The notes below the pieces were generated by a model. That model was not told where the DNA came from, did no database searches, and was given only the letters and a program-made list of their open reading frames with translations. This document shows, in pieces, positions 1-7,574 of a DNA stretch of 64,000 nt. The first letter of the stretch is position 1. The number at the start of each line of letters is the position of its first letter. A program made the position numbers and the translations under genes. The DNA is from Gp6-AA40 sp035263125 (GTDB lineage: Bacteria; Acidobacteriota; Vicinamibacteria; Vicinamibacterales; UBA2999): the NCBI GenBank assembly GCA_035263125.1, contig DATFRP010000324.1:1-64000 (forward strand), given 5' to 3'.

Positions 1-1
1 G

Positions 2-142
2 GCGCTCACGCAGTTGAACACCAACGCACGTCTCAGAGAACGGCTTGGAGAAAGCGGCCGCGCGTACATCCGCCAGCATCACCGATGGGACGGCGTGCTG
101 GGACGGTTCGAGCGTCTGATCTCGCGGGTGCGCGCTCGCTAG
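2..142 (+). CDS. C-terminal end of a glycosyltransferase (GT4-like), truncated by window edge
   Basis: An open frame enters from the left edge and encodes 46 residues before a TAG stop at 140-142. The tail has the pattern typical of family 4 glycosyltransferase C-termini: a helix with RERLGESGRAYI, then the H-x-W-D motif (HHRWD) and a final amphipathic helix. The start and catalytic regions lie outside the window. It is on the plus strand, opposite to nearly everything else, and is separated from the first minus-strand gene by a repeat-rich gap, so it probably belongs to a different transcription unit. The GT4 assignment is inferred from a short tail only. Confidence 0.6.
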   Translation, partial: ALTQLNTNARLRERLGESGRAYIRQHHRWDGVLGRFERLISRVRAR

Positions 143-378
143 AGCGTCTTCCATATGTCCCTAGCGTCTCTCACAGGGCGGCCGCACGTGGGCCACGCGA
201 CGCCGGTGTGGCTGCGGCCTCGCTCCGGTTCGACGCCGGCGCCCGCCTTCGCCAAGGCTACGGCGGGTCTCGCCGTAGCTCGCTTGGAATTCTGTGCGAG
301 CGGAGGCGGAGAAAAACGGCTCGTCCGCGCAGGTGCTAACGCTGCCGGCGACGGCTGATCCTGATCCGTGCAGCCGTG

Positions 379-680
379 AACAATCGTGTCGATAACGAGG
401 TGGCCGGGGCGGCAGTGGCGAATCAGCGCCGTCGCCGATGGGCCGCTCCCAAGCCGTTTTACTGGCTGTCGCTGATCGCGGCGCGAACAGTCGCTCCGCC
501 GCAGCCACACTGCCGTCGCGTGGCGGGGTGTGCGGCGGCTCACCGGGTGGGCCTGGCGTCGGCGACCTGTTCGCGGCGTGAGGCGCGAAGCGAGTAAATC
601 GGGTCTGGAGGCGCAGCGAGCGCCGGCGCCGGTGATTCGCCACAGGCGTACGGGCGAGCTGGTTATCGACACGATTCTCG
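379..680. repeat. Imperfect long inverted repeat
   Basis: The left arm (about 379-430) and right arm (about 626-680) are imperfect reverse complements. The best-matching blocks are GTTATCGACACGATT and GATTCGCCAC, separated by 18 bases in both arms. An outer pair, about 188-235 and 495-536, shares the core GTGTGGCTGCGGC in opposite orientation. The arms are about 200 bases apart, too far for a simple terminator. The arrangement looks like several decayed copies of a short mobile repeat in alternating orientation. Confidence 0.6.
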
Positions 681-768
681 GCTGTCGTACGAATCATCCA
701 AGGCGACGGCGTCATCGTCAGCTCCATCGCCGGAAGGCCCGATTTTCCACGCCGACGAACCCCGGGGC

Positions 769-796
769 CCCCAACGCGCACGCGTGCGCGTTGGGG
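769..796. terminator. Perfect 28-base palindrome downstream of the carbamoyltransferase operon
   Basis: CCCCAACGCGCACG is followed directly by its exact reverse complement, giving a 14-base-pair stem with no fixed loop. It lies about 105 bases past the stop codon at 901. There is no obvious U-run on either strand, so it is a candidate transcription-ending or RNA-stabilising hairpin rather than a canonical intrinsic terminator. A protein-binding palindrome is an alternative. Confidence 0.4.
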
Positions 797-900
797 TGGG
801 AATCGGGAGCCGACGCCAGGCCCGCCCGGTGAGTCGACGCTACGGAAATGTGGAAAGCGCGCGAGCGGACCGCCGCGCGGAAGCATGCGTCAACCTGAAT

Positions 901-2769
901 CTAGTCTTTCAAGTCCTTCCGCCAATCGCTGCGCTCCTCGAAGGGCGGCTGATCTTTCTTGTCGAGCAGATAGTCGCCGAGCACGAGGAAGTCCATCTCG
1001 GTCCGCATGAAGCAGCGATACGCCTCTTCGGGCGTGCAGACGATCGGTTCGCCTCGGACGTTGAAGCTCGTGTTCACGATCACGCCGTATCCGGTGAGCG
1101 ACTTGAACGCGTTGACGAGCTCCCAGAACCGAGGATTGGTGGCGCGGCTGATCGTCTGAATGCGCGCCGAGTAGTCGATATGCGTGATCGCCGGCAGATC
1201 GGAGCGGACGAAATAGAGGCGCTCGCCGAGCGACTGCTCGGCGTATCCAGCGGGGAGCGCGTGCTGTTTGTGCTTTCGGATCGGCGCCACCAGCAGCATG
1301 TACGGCGAAGGACGATCGAGATCGAAGTGATCGGCAACGTCCTCTTCGAGCACGGCTGGCGCGAACGGCCTGAAGCCCTCGCGATACTTGACCTTCAGGT
1401 TCAGGGTCTTCTGCATCGCCGCGTTTCGTGCGTCGCCGATGATGCTTCGATTCCCGAGCGCGCGCGGCCCGAACTCCATGCGCCCCTGGAACCAGCCGCC
1501 CACCTGTCCTGCCGCGAGTCGGCCCGCGACGTCGGCGGACAAGCGAGACACATCGTCATGGCGTGTCGCCACGCCGCGGTGGCGACGGATGGCGCGTGCG
1601 ATCTGCTCGCTCGAAAACGACGGGCCCAGATACGAGCCGCTCATGGCATCGTGGCAGGTCCGATCGCGACCCGCCGGCGCACGCGGCTCGCCGCGATGGA
1701 TGTGCCACACCGCATACGCCGCGCCGACGGCGCCTCCCGCATCGCCGGCCGCAGGCTGGATCCAGATGTCGTCGAACAGGTCCTCGCGCAGAAGCGTGCC
1801 GTTGGCTACGCAGTTGAGCGCGACTCCACCAGCCAGGGTGAGGTGGCGGCTCCCGGTCATCGCTTTCGCGGTGCGTGCAAGCGTGAGCACGACGTCCTCG
1901 GTCACCTGCTGGATCGCCAGCGCCAGATCCATGTAGACCTGAGTCAGATCAGACTCGGGAGCCCGTCGAGGCACGCCGAACAGCTGCTCCCATTTGTCCT
2001 CGCGCACCATCCGGAGCCCGGTGGCGAAGTCGAAGTACGGCATGTTCAGCAGAATCGATCCATCGGGGCGGACGTCGACCAGCTCGCTCGTGATTGCACG
2101 TCGGAACTGTTCGGTGCGTGATGACGAGGGGTTGCCGTACGGCGCGAGGCCCATCAGCTTGTACTCGCCGCTGTTCACCGTGAACCCGCAGTAGTACGTG
2201 AACGCCGAGTAGAGCAATCCGATCGAATGCGGGAAATGCAGCTCGCTCAGAATCTCGATGGCGCTCCCGTGCCCTCGGCCGATCGTCGTCGTGGCCCACT
2301 CGCCGACGCCGTCGATCGTGACGATCGCTGCGTCATCGAACGGCGAGGGATAGAAGGCGCTGGCCGCATGTGACAGATGATGCTCGGGAAAGAAGAGCGG
2401 ACAGCGCAGATCGCCGAGCTCGCGAAGATGTCCCGTCAGCAGCCGTCGCGTGAAGAGCTTCTCCTTGATCCAGACCGGCATTGCGGTGACGAAGCTCGTG
2501 AGGCCGCGCGGCGCGAACGCATGGTAGGTCTCGAGCAGGCGTTCGAATTTCAGAAACGGCTTGTCGTAGAACGCCACCGCATCGACGTCGCCCAAGGCGT
2601 AGCCGCCCTCTTCGAGAACGTAGCGACAGGCGTGTGCCGGAAACGACGCGTCGTGACGGACGCGGGTGAAGCGCTCTTCCTGGGCGGCCGCCACGATCCG
2701 GCCATCGACCAGCAGGGCGGCGGCGCTGTCGTGGTAGTAGGCGGAGAGGCCGAGGATGGTGGCGCTCAT
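901..2769 (-). CDS. Carbamoyltransferase (NodU/CmcH/TobZ family)
   Basis: A 622-residue protein of the family that transfers a carbamoyl group from carbamoyl phosphate, via carbamoyl-adenylate, to a hydroxyl of a sugar or antibiotic. The N-terminal Kae1/TsaD-like half starts with ILGLSAYYHDSAAALL (5-20) and has a metal-binding His cluster, HHLSHAASAFYPSPF (130-144). The C-terminal half carries GRMEFGPRALGNRSI (about 430) and NTSFNVRGEPIV (about 570), both hallmarks of the family. Length is normal. It is the last gene of a minus-strand run after DUF5989 and SxtJ-like membrane proteins, an arrangement seen in many surface-glycan loci, so the acceptor is probably a sugar of the glycan built here. 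The exact acceptor is unknown. Confidence 0.93.
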   Translation of the reverse strand: MSATILGLSAYYHDSAAALLVDGRIVAAAQEERFTRVRHDASFPAHACRYVLEEGGYALGDVDAVAFYDKPFLKFERLLETYHAFAPRGLTSFVTAMPVWIKEKLFTRRLLTGHLRELGDLRCPLFFPEHHLSHAASAFYPSPFDDAAIVTIDGVGEWATTTIGRGHGSAIEILSELHFPHSIGLLYSAFTYYCGFTVNSGEYKLMGLAPYGNPSSSRTEQFRRAITSELVDVRPDGSILLNMPYFDFATGLRMVREDKWEQLFGVPRRAPESDLTQVYMDLALAIQQVTEDVVLTLARTAKAMTGSRHLTLAGGVALNCVANGTLLREDLFDDIWIQPAAGDAGGAVGAAYAVWHIHRGEPRAPAGRDRTCHDAMSGSYLGPSFSSEQIARAIRRHRGVATRHDDVSRLSADVAGRLAAGQVGGWFQGRMEFGPRALGNRSIIGDARNAAMQKTLNLKVKYREGFRPFAPAVLEEDVADHFDLDRPSPYMLLVAPIRKHKQHALPAGYAEQSLGERLYFVRSDLPAITHIDYSARIQTISRATNPRFWELVNAFKSLTGYGVIVNTSFNVRGEPIVCTPEEAYRCFMRTEMDFLVLGDYLLDKKDQPPFEERSDWRKDLKD

Positions 2770-2803
2770 ACGCCACGCATTCGTGCGGTCAAGACAGCGA
2801 GGC

Positions 2804-2953
2804 TCAAAACAGCGTGTAGATGAATGGCGCGATCGCCGAACCGCTGGTGAGAACGATGACCGCCCCGAAGGTGAGGAGGACGAGGATGACCGGTAGCAGC
2901 CAGAACTTCTTGCGCTGGTTCAGGAACTCCCACAAATCTTTCAGAAACTCCAT
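2804..2953 (-). CDS. Small DUF5989-family membrane protein
   Basis: A 49-residue protein, start ATG at 2953 with a good upstream GGGAG ribosome site. The N-terminus MEFLKDLWEFLNQRKKFWLL is amphipathic/basic and is followed by one strongly hydrophobic segment (about residues 17-40). This matches the short DUF5989 proteins that regularly sit between SxtJ-like proteins and carbamoyltransferases. Its role is unknown; a membrane anchor or accessory subunit for the adjacent carbamoyltransferase is plausible. It lies 34 bases before the carbamoyltransferase start and 13 bases after the SxtJ-like stop. Confidence 0.85.
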   Translation of the reverse strand: MEFLKDLWEFLNQRKKFWLLPVILVLLTFGAVIVLTSGSAIAPFIYTLF

Positions 2954-2966
2954 TGCGGTTGCTCCC

Positions 2967-3350
2967 TTAGAACGGCTTCTCGAGATCGCGGGCGTCGAAG
3001 CGGTGGTTTCGCACCGTCATCACCGATGCGTTGCCTGCCTTGAACGCGCGCAGTCGCAGTGCGTCCTTGCCGGCGGCGCGCCGCAAGAGCCCGATCGGCG
3101 TCACCACCAGCACATACACGATCGACAGCAGCACCGTTGAGACAACGGCACCGATCGCGTGCGACGCTCCCAGCCACACGATCGCGATCGGCTTGAACGC
3201 CATCGGGATCGTCATGTTGATCACCAGCACGACGATCGCGGTCACTTCGAGAGCGTCGCGCTTCAGAGCGACGGCGGCCAGCAGCAGCAGGAGCACCATC
3301 GCCATCCCGGTGTCCTGGCACTGCAGTCTCCCGATCGGCTTCTCATCCAC
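2967..3350 (-). CDS. SxtJ-like small membrane protein
   Basis: A 127-residue protein with a GTG start at 3350. Three hydrophobic stretches (about residues 16-30, 36-61 and 65-89) precede a basic cytoplasmic tail ending DARDLEKPF. Size, topology and position beside DUF5989 and a carbamoyltransferase match the SxtJ family, named from the saxitoxin cluster but common in polysaccharide loci. Its molecular role is not established; it may help localise the carbamoyltransferase at the membrane. A 58-base gap separates it from the upstream gmd-like gene. Confidence 0.8.
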   Translation of the reverse strand: MDEKPIGRLQCQDTGMAMVLLLLLAAVALKRDALEVTAIVVLVINMTIPMAFKPIAIVWLGASHAIGAVVSTVLLSIVYVLVVTPIGLLRRAAGKDALRLRAFKAGNASVMTVRNHRFDARDLEKPF

Positions 3351-3408
3351 GTTCGGAAGGTATCACACGCGCGGGCATTCCCCGGGGACAAGCACTGTGA
3401 TGGAGCCG

Positions 3409-4404
3409 TTACCTCGGAATCCAGTGCGCCGCCGGCTTCGGTGGATTGGAGAGAGCCGCGATGTCGGCGTCGACCATCATCGCGATCAACTGCTCGAACG
3501 ACACGCTCGGTTTCCAGGAGAGGACACGTTTGGCCTTGCTTGCATCGCCGATCAGGTGATCGACTTCGGCCGGGCGCAGGAGCACCGGATCGGTGCGGAC
3601 GTACTTCTGCCAGTCGAGACCCGCGTGGCCGAAGGCGACTTCCACCAGCTGCTGCACCGAATGGCTGACGCCGGTCGCGATGACGTAGTCGTCGGCCTTG
3701 TCCTGCTGCAGCATCAACCACATCGCTCGCACGTAATCACCCGCGAATCCCCAGTCGCGGCAGGCCTCGAGGTTGCCGAGCGGCAGGTGATCCTCCATGC
3801 CCAGCTTGATGCGGGCAACCCCATCGGTCACCTTGCGCGTGACGAACTCGATACCGCGTCGCGGCGACTCGTGGTTGAACAGGATCCCCGACACCGCGAA
3901 CATGCCGTAGCTCTCGCGATAGTTCACGGTGATGTAGTGGCCGAACACCTTCGAGACGCCATACGGGCTCCTCGGATAGAACGGCGTCAGCTCGGTCTGC
4001 GGCACTTGCCTGACGCGTCCGTACATCTCGCTGGACGACGCCTGATAGATCCGGATGCCCGGATCCACCTGACGGATGGCCTCGAGGACTCGCGTCACCC
4101 CCATCGAGTTGTATTCGCCGGTCAGGAGCGGCTGATCCCATGAGGCGGGCACGAACGACATCGCCGCGAGGTTGTAGAACTCGTGAGGCTTGACGTCCTG
4201 AATGAGCCGGACGATCGACAGCTGATCGAGCAGGTCCGCCGGACGCAGCGTGACGCGATCGAGCACGTGTTCGATTCGCCACAGGTTCGGAGTGCTCGCG
4301 CGCCGCACGACGCCGGTGACGTCGTAGCCCTGTTCGAGCAGGAGTTCGGCCAGATACGAACCGTCCTGTCCGGTGATCCCGGTGATGACCGCGCGCTTAG
4401 CCAT
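3409..4404 (-). CDS. gmd: GDP-mannose 4,6-dehydratase
   Basis: A 331-residue extended short-chain dehydrogenase that would convert GDP-mannose to GDP-4-keto-6-deoxymannose in the cytoplasm. The Rossmann motif GITGQDG lies at 9-15. The catalytic triad region SSSEMYG (123-129) and YGVSK (Tyr148, Lys152) is intact. Family-specific features include VVRRAST (32-38), FYNLAAMSFV (76-85), RRGIEFVTRKV and the loop around GNLEACRDWGFAGDYV. Length is close to typical Gmd proteins. The flanking RmlD-like reductase and DegT aminotransferase would act on the keto product, giving a reduced or aminated deoxyhexose. Start ATG 4404, 14 bases after the upstream stop. Confidence 0.92.
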   Translation of the reverse strand: MAKRAVITGITGQDGSYLAELLLEQGYDVTGVVRRASTPNLWRIEHVLDRVTLRPADLLDQLSIVRLIQDVKPHEFYNLAAMSFVPASWDQPLLTGEYNSMGVTRVLEAIRQVDPGIRIYQASSSEMYGRVRQVPQTELTPFYPRSPYGVSKVFGHYITVNYRESYGMFAVSGILFNHESPRRGIEFVTRKVTDGVARIKLGMEDHLPLGNLEACRDWGFAGDYVRAMWLMLQQDKADDYVIATGVSHSVQQLVEVAFGHAGLDWQKYVRTDPVLLRPAEVDHLIGDASKAKRVLSWKPSVSFEQLIAMMVDADIAALSNPPKPAAHWIPR

Positions 4405-4418
4405 TGACCCTCGTCATT

Positions 4419-5288
4419 CTATGTTACGGGTGCGCTGCGGCCCGTGAGCCAGCGTTGCAACGCGTCCTGCCACGTCGGCATCGTGAAGCCGGCCGCAGCC
4501 AGCTTTCCCGTCGACAGGGCGCAGTAGCGCGGACGCGGCGCCCTCAGCGGCAGCTGATCGACCGTGATCGGAACGAGGCGCGGCTCGACTCGCAGCAGCG
4601 CCGCCGCCTCGCGTGCGACCTCGTGCCACGACGCTTGCCCGCTGTTCACGCAGTGATAGAGGCCCGGTGCCGCTCGATGCGTCACGAGATACCGCGTCGC
4701 TGCCGCCACATCAGGCGTGTAGCTCGGCGAGACGATGCGATCGGTGAACACCCGAACCTCGCGTCCCTGCTCGAGGCCATCGATGATCTTGTCCATCGTC
4801 CCTCGACGCCCCTTCCAGCCGGCGGGTGACCCGAACAGGCTCTCGACGCGCAGCACGAATGCATCGGGTGCGGCGAGCGCAAACCACTCGCCGAGCAGCT
4901 TCGATGAGGCATAGGTGCCGCGCGGCGACGGACGGATGTCCTCGCCGTGCGGTTCGCTGGTGGCGCTGTCGATCACGAAGTCGGTGCTGTAGTGCACGAG
5001 CACCGCGCCGGCCGTTTCCGCTGCGCGCGCCAGGCTTCGCACCGCAAACGCGTTGACCGCCAGCGCCTCCACCGGGCGATCCTCCGCACCATCGACGTCG
5101 TTGAACGCCGAGCAATTGACGATGAGATCAGGCCTCGTGTCCGCGATGACGCGCGCAACCGCATCGCAATCGGTCACGTCGAGCGTCGATCGCGTCTGGG
5201 CAATGACATCGAGATCGCTGAAGGCGGCCACGATGGCAGTGCCCAACTGCCCGCTCGCGCCGGCCACGAGCACGCGCGAGACGGTCAT
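4419..5288 (-). CDS. RmlD-like NAD(P)-dependent sugar reductase
   Basis: A 289-residue RmlD-family short-chain reductase. Visible features are the cofactor motif GASGQLG (10-16), HYSTDFVID (99-107) and the catalytic YASSK (Tyr126, Lys130). dTDP-4-dehydrorhamnose reductase is the type enzyme. Because the next gene is a GDP-mannose 4,6-dehydratase and no RmlA/B/C lie nearby, it more likely reduces a GDP-4-keto-6-deoxyhexose (inference). The ATG at 5288 overlaps the upstream aminotransferase stop by four bases, indicating translational coupling. Confidence 0.82.
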   Translation of the reverse strand: MTVSRVLVAGASGQLGTAIVAAFSDLDVIAQTRSTLDVTDCDAVARVIADTRPDLIVNCSAFNDVDGAEDRPVEALAVNAFAVRSLARAAETAGAVLVHYSTDFVIDSATSEPHGEDIRPSPRGTYASSKLLGEWFALAAPDAFVLRVESLFGSPAGWKGRRGTMDKIIDGLEQGREVRVFTDRIVSPSYTPDVAAATRYLVTHRAAPGLYHCVNSGQASWHEVAREAAALLRVEPRLVPITVDQLPLRAPRPRYCALSTGKLAAAGFTMPTWQDALQRWLTGRSAPVT

Positions 5289-6403
5289 CGCACCGCTTCA
5301 GCCACCGACGCGACGACGTGCGCCTGCTGATCGCCACTCAGGCCGGGAAACACCGGCAGGGCCAGCACCTCGAGTGCCGCCCGATCGGCCACCGGATACG
5401 CGTCCGGCGAGTGGGTGTAGGCAGCGAAGCAGGTCTGTCGATGGAAGGGCACCGGGTAGTAGACCTCGGTCGCGATGTCACGCGACGCAAGGTGGGCGCG
5501 CACGCGGTCGCGCTCGCGGACGCGAACCACATATTGATGGTAGGTGTGTACGCGATCGGACGGTTCAACGGGCACGTTCACCTGACGCATCTGCGAGAAC
5601 AGCTCACCGTATCTGGCCGCGTTGGCGCGCCGCTGTGCGTTCCACGCTGGCATGTGGGGCAGTTTGACTCTCAGCACGGCGGCCTGCAGAGCGTCGAGCC
5701 TGAAGTTGCCGCCGATCTCGTGATGGTAGTACTTCGGTTCCATCCCGTGATTGCGAAGCCGGCGTACCCGCGCCGCGAGCCCGGCATCGTTGGTCGTGAC
5801 GAGCCCCGCATCGCCGAACGCGCCGAGGTGCTTGCTCGGAAAAAACGAGAAGCACCCGAGCGTCCCGATCGTGCCAGCCTGTCTGCCCCTGTACGTGGCA
5901 CCAAGCGCCTGCGCAGCGTCCTCGACCACGGGCACGCCTCTGGACGAGGCGAGCGCGACGATCGGATCCATGTCCGCACTCAATCCGAACAGATGGACCG
6001 GGACAATCGCTTTGGTTCTGGTCGTCAGGGCTGCGGCAACCGCCTCAGCATCCATCATCAGCGTATCCGGACGGACGTCGACGAACACCGGCGTCGCGCC
6101 GAGACGTGCGACCGAACCGGCGGTCGCGAAAAACGAGAACGTCGGCGTGATCACTTCATCGCCAGGACCGATGCCGAGTGACATCAAGGCCACCAGCAGC
6201 GCATCGGTTCCCGACGAGACACCGACCGCGTGCGCGACCCCGATCATCTCGGCGATCTCGGCTTCGAACCGTTCCACCTCCTGCCCCATAATGAAGTGTT
6301 GCGAGTCGCACACCCGCTCGATCGCCGCAAGGACGTCGGCGCGAATCGCGGCATACTGGGGCTGGAGATCGAGGAGGGGGACCTTCAAAGCGACGCGTTC
6401 CAT
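5285..6403 (-). CDS. DegT/DnrJ/EryC1/StrS-family sugar aminotransferase
   Basis: A 372-residue PLP-dependent aminotransferase acting on nucleotide-activated keto sugars. The internal-aldimine lysine is Lys191 in FFPSKHLGAFGDAG; the PLP ring-contacting EDAAQ lies at 161-165 and SGTDA at 64-68. The N-terminus (VPLLDLQPQYAAIR) resembles the 3-aminotransferase branch (WbpE/FdtB-like) more than perosamine synthases, but substrate cannot be fixed from sequence alone. It opens this minus-strand run; its start lies only 27 bases from the divergent plus-strand gene, with AGTAGG just before the ATG. Confidence 0.88.
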   Translation of the reverse strand: MERVALKVPLLDLQPQYAAIRADVLAAIERVCDSQHFIMGQEVERFEAEIAEMIGVAHAVGVSSGTDALLVALMSLGIGPGDEVITPTFSFFATAGSVARLGATPVFVDVRPDTLMMDAEAVAAALTTRTKAIVPVHLFGLSADMDPIVALASSRGVPVVEDAAQALGATYRGRQAGTIGTLGCFSFFPSKHLGAFGDAGLVTTNDAGLAARVRRLRNHGMEPKYYHHEIGGNFRLDALQAAVLRVKLPHMPAWNAQRRANAARYGELFSQMRQVNVPVEPSDRVHTYHQYVVRVRERDRVRAHLASRDIATEVYYPVPFHRQTCFAAYTHSPDAYPVADRAALEVLALPVFPGLSGDQQAHVVASVAEAVR

Positions 6404-6430
6404 CCTACTTCACCGTCGCGCTGAACATAC

Positions 6431-7522
6431 ATGGAACATATCGATACGGTCGTCATTGGAGCCGGCGTGGTCGGCCTCGCGGCTGCGCTCTCGGTCGCGC
6501 GCCGCCGACGGAGCGTCTGCGTGCTCGAACGTGAACCTCGTCCAGGCATGGGGACGAGCACGCACAACAGTCAGGTGATTCATGCGGGGATTTACTATCC
6601 TGCCGGCTCGCTCAAAGCGCGTCACTGCGTCGAAGGCGCCAGGCTACTCTACGAATTCTGCGCCGCGCACGACGTGCCGCACAGCCGGTGCGGCAAGCTG
6701 ATCGTCGCGCAGCACGATCACGACATCACTGCGCTCGAGTCGCTTCGCGCACGCGGCGAGGCCAACGGGGTCGAAGGACTCCGGATGGTCGACCAGTCGT
6801 TCATCCGGACGCGCGAGCCGCACGTTCGCGCGAAAGCCGCGCTGTTTTCCCCCAACACGGGCATCCTGGAAGCCGAGGCGCTCGTTCGAACGATGACGCG
6901 GTTGTGCGCCGACCTCGATGCTGTGATCTTGCCGGGGTCGCCGCTCTGCGGCGCCACCGTGCGCAACGATGGCATCGAGCTGCGGACTCCAGCTGAGACG
7001 ATCTTCGCGAGAACGGTGGTCAACGCCTCAGGTCTCTACGCCGACGAGGCCTCGGCCATGCTTGGCGGCGAGACCTTCACGATCTATCCGTGCCGAGGCG
7101 AATACGCGGAGCTCGTGCCGTCGAAGCGCTCACTCGTGAACGCGCTCGTGTACCCGCTGCCGCATACACATGGACTCGGAGTCCACCTCTCGAAAACGAC
7201 GGGAGGCTCGGTCACGCTCGGCCCCACGACCACCTTCCAGGATCGGAAAGACGACTACGAACTCAATCGGATTCCGATTGAAAGCTTCCTCGAGCCGGCC
7301 CGTGAGCTACTGCCCGAGCTGACGCTCGACGATCTGCGACTCGGCGGCAGCGGCATCCGCCCCAAGCTTCACCCACCAGACGTGTCCTATTCCGACTTCT
7401 TGATCGCGCGGGACCGCGAGTGCCCGCATCTGGTGCAGGCCGCCGGGATCGAGTCGCCGGGCTTGACGTCCTGTCTCTCGATCGGCGAGCAGGTAGCGGG
7501 GCTGGTGGAAGAGATCCTCTAA
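6431..7522 (+). CDS. lhgO: FAD-dependent oxidoreductase, L-2-hydroxyglutarate dehydrogenase-like (LhgO)
   Basis: A 363-residue protein of the DAO/LhgO flavoprotein family. The dinucleotide-binding motif VVIGAGVVG is at 7-15, and the family signature STHNSQVIHAGIYY followed by PAGSLK spans 43-62. LhgO oxidises L-2-hydroxyglutarate to 2-oxoglutarate and feeds electrons to the membrane quinone pool. It is the only complete plus-strand gene in the window and lies between two glycan operons, divergent from the aminotransferase and convergent with a glycosyltransferase. It may be an unrelated housekeeping gene caught in the locus; a role on a 2-hydroxy acid of the glycan is only a possibility. Confidence 0.85.
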   Translation: MEHIDTVVIGAGVVGLAAALSVARRRRSVCVLEREPRPGMGTSTHNSQVIHAGIYYPAGSLKARHCVEGARLLYEFCAAHDVPHSRCGKLIVAQHDHDITALESLRARGEANGVEGLRMVDQSFIRTREPHVRAKAALFSPNTGILEAEALVRTMTRLCADLDAVILPGSPLCGATVRNDGIELRTPAETIFARTVVNASGLYADEASAMLGGETFTIYPCRGEYAELVPSKRSLVNALVYPLPHTHGLGVHLSKTTGGSVTLGPTTTFQDRKDDYELNRIPIESFLEPARELLPELTLDDLRLGGSGIRPKLHPPDVSYSDFLIARDRECPHLVQAAGIESPGLTSCLSIGEQVAGLVEEIL

Positions 7523-7574
7523 GGGGTCGGGAGTCATTTTCGTTCGAGCTCCCCCGAAAATGACTCCCGACCCC
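7523..7574. terminator. Perfect 20-bp inverted repeat between convergent genes (bidirectional terminator or REP-like element)
   Basis: The arm at 7523-7542 begins GGGGTCGGGAGTC and is an exact reverse complement of 7555-7574, with a 12-base loop. The right-hand side of each stem contains a T- or A-run typical of stem bases. It sits immediately after the plus-strand oxidoreductase stop and covers the last 12 codons of the minus-strand glycosyltransferase. It could end transcription in both directions. Its form also resembles REP-type mobile palindromes. Confidence 0.65.

Larger units (their letters stand above)
143..900. other. Gene-free, repeat-rich boundary region
   Basis: About 760 bases with no frame that looks coding: the open frames on both strands are low-complexity Arg/Pro/Ala-rich products. 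The stretch contains nested imperfect inverted repeats (about 188-235 against 495-536, and 379-430 against 626-680), a short stem-forming segment around 241-274 and a perfect palindrome at 769-796. It separates the end of a plus-strand gene from the convergent end of the minus-strand carbamoyltransferase operon, so it should contain transcription ends from both sides. Confidence 0.7.

Noticed and set aside
530..832. Plus-strand frame of 100 codons in the left repeat region
   Set aside because: Covers repeat arms and part of a palindrome; Arg/His-rich, no ribosome site.
784..2121. Long plus-strand open frame (about 445 codons) opposite the carbamoyltransferase
   Set aside because: Composition is Arg/Asp/His-rich and lacks any domain; it is the antisense frame of a strongly supported gene, common in GC-rich DNA.
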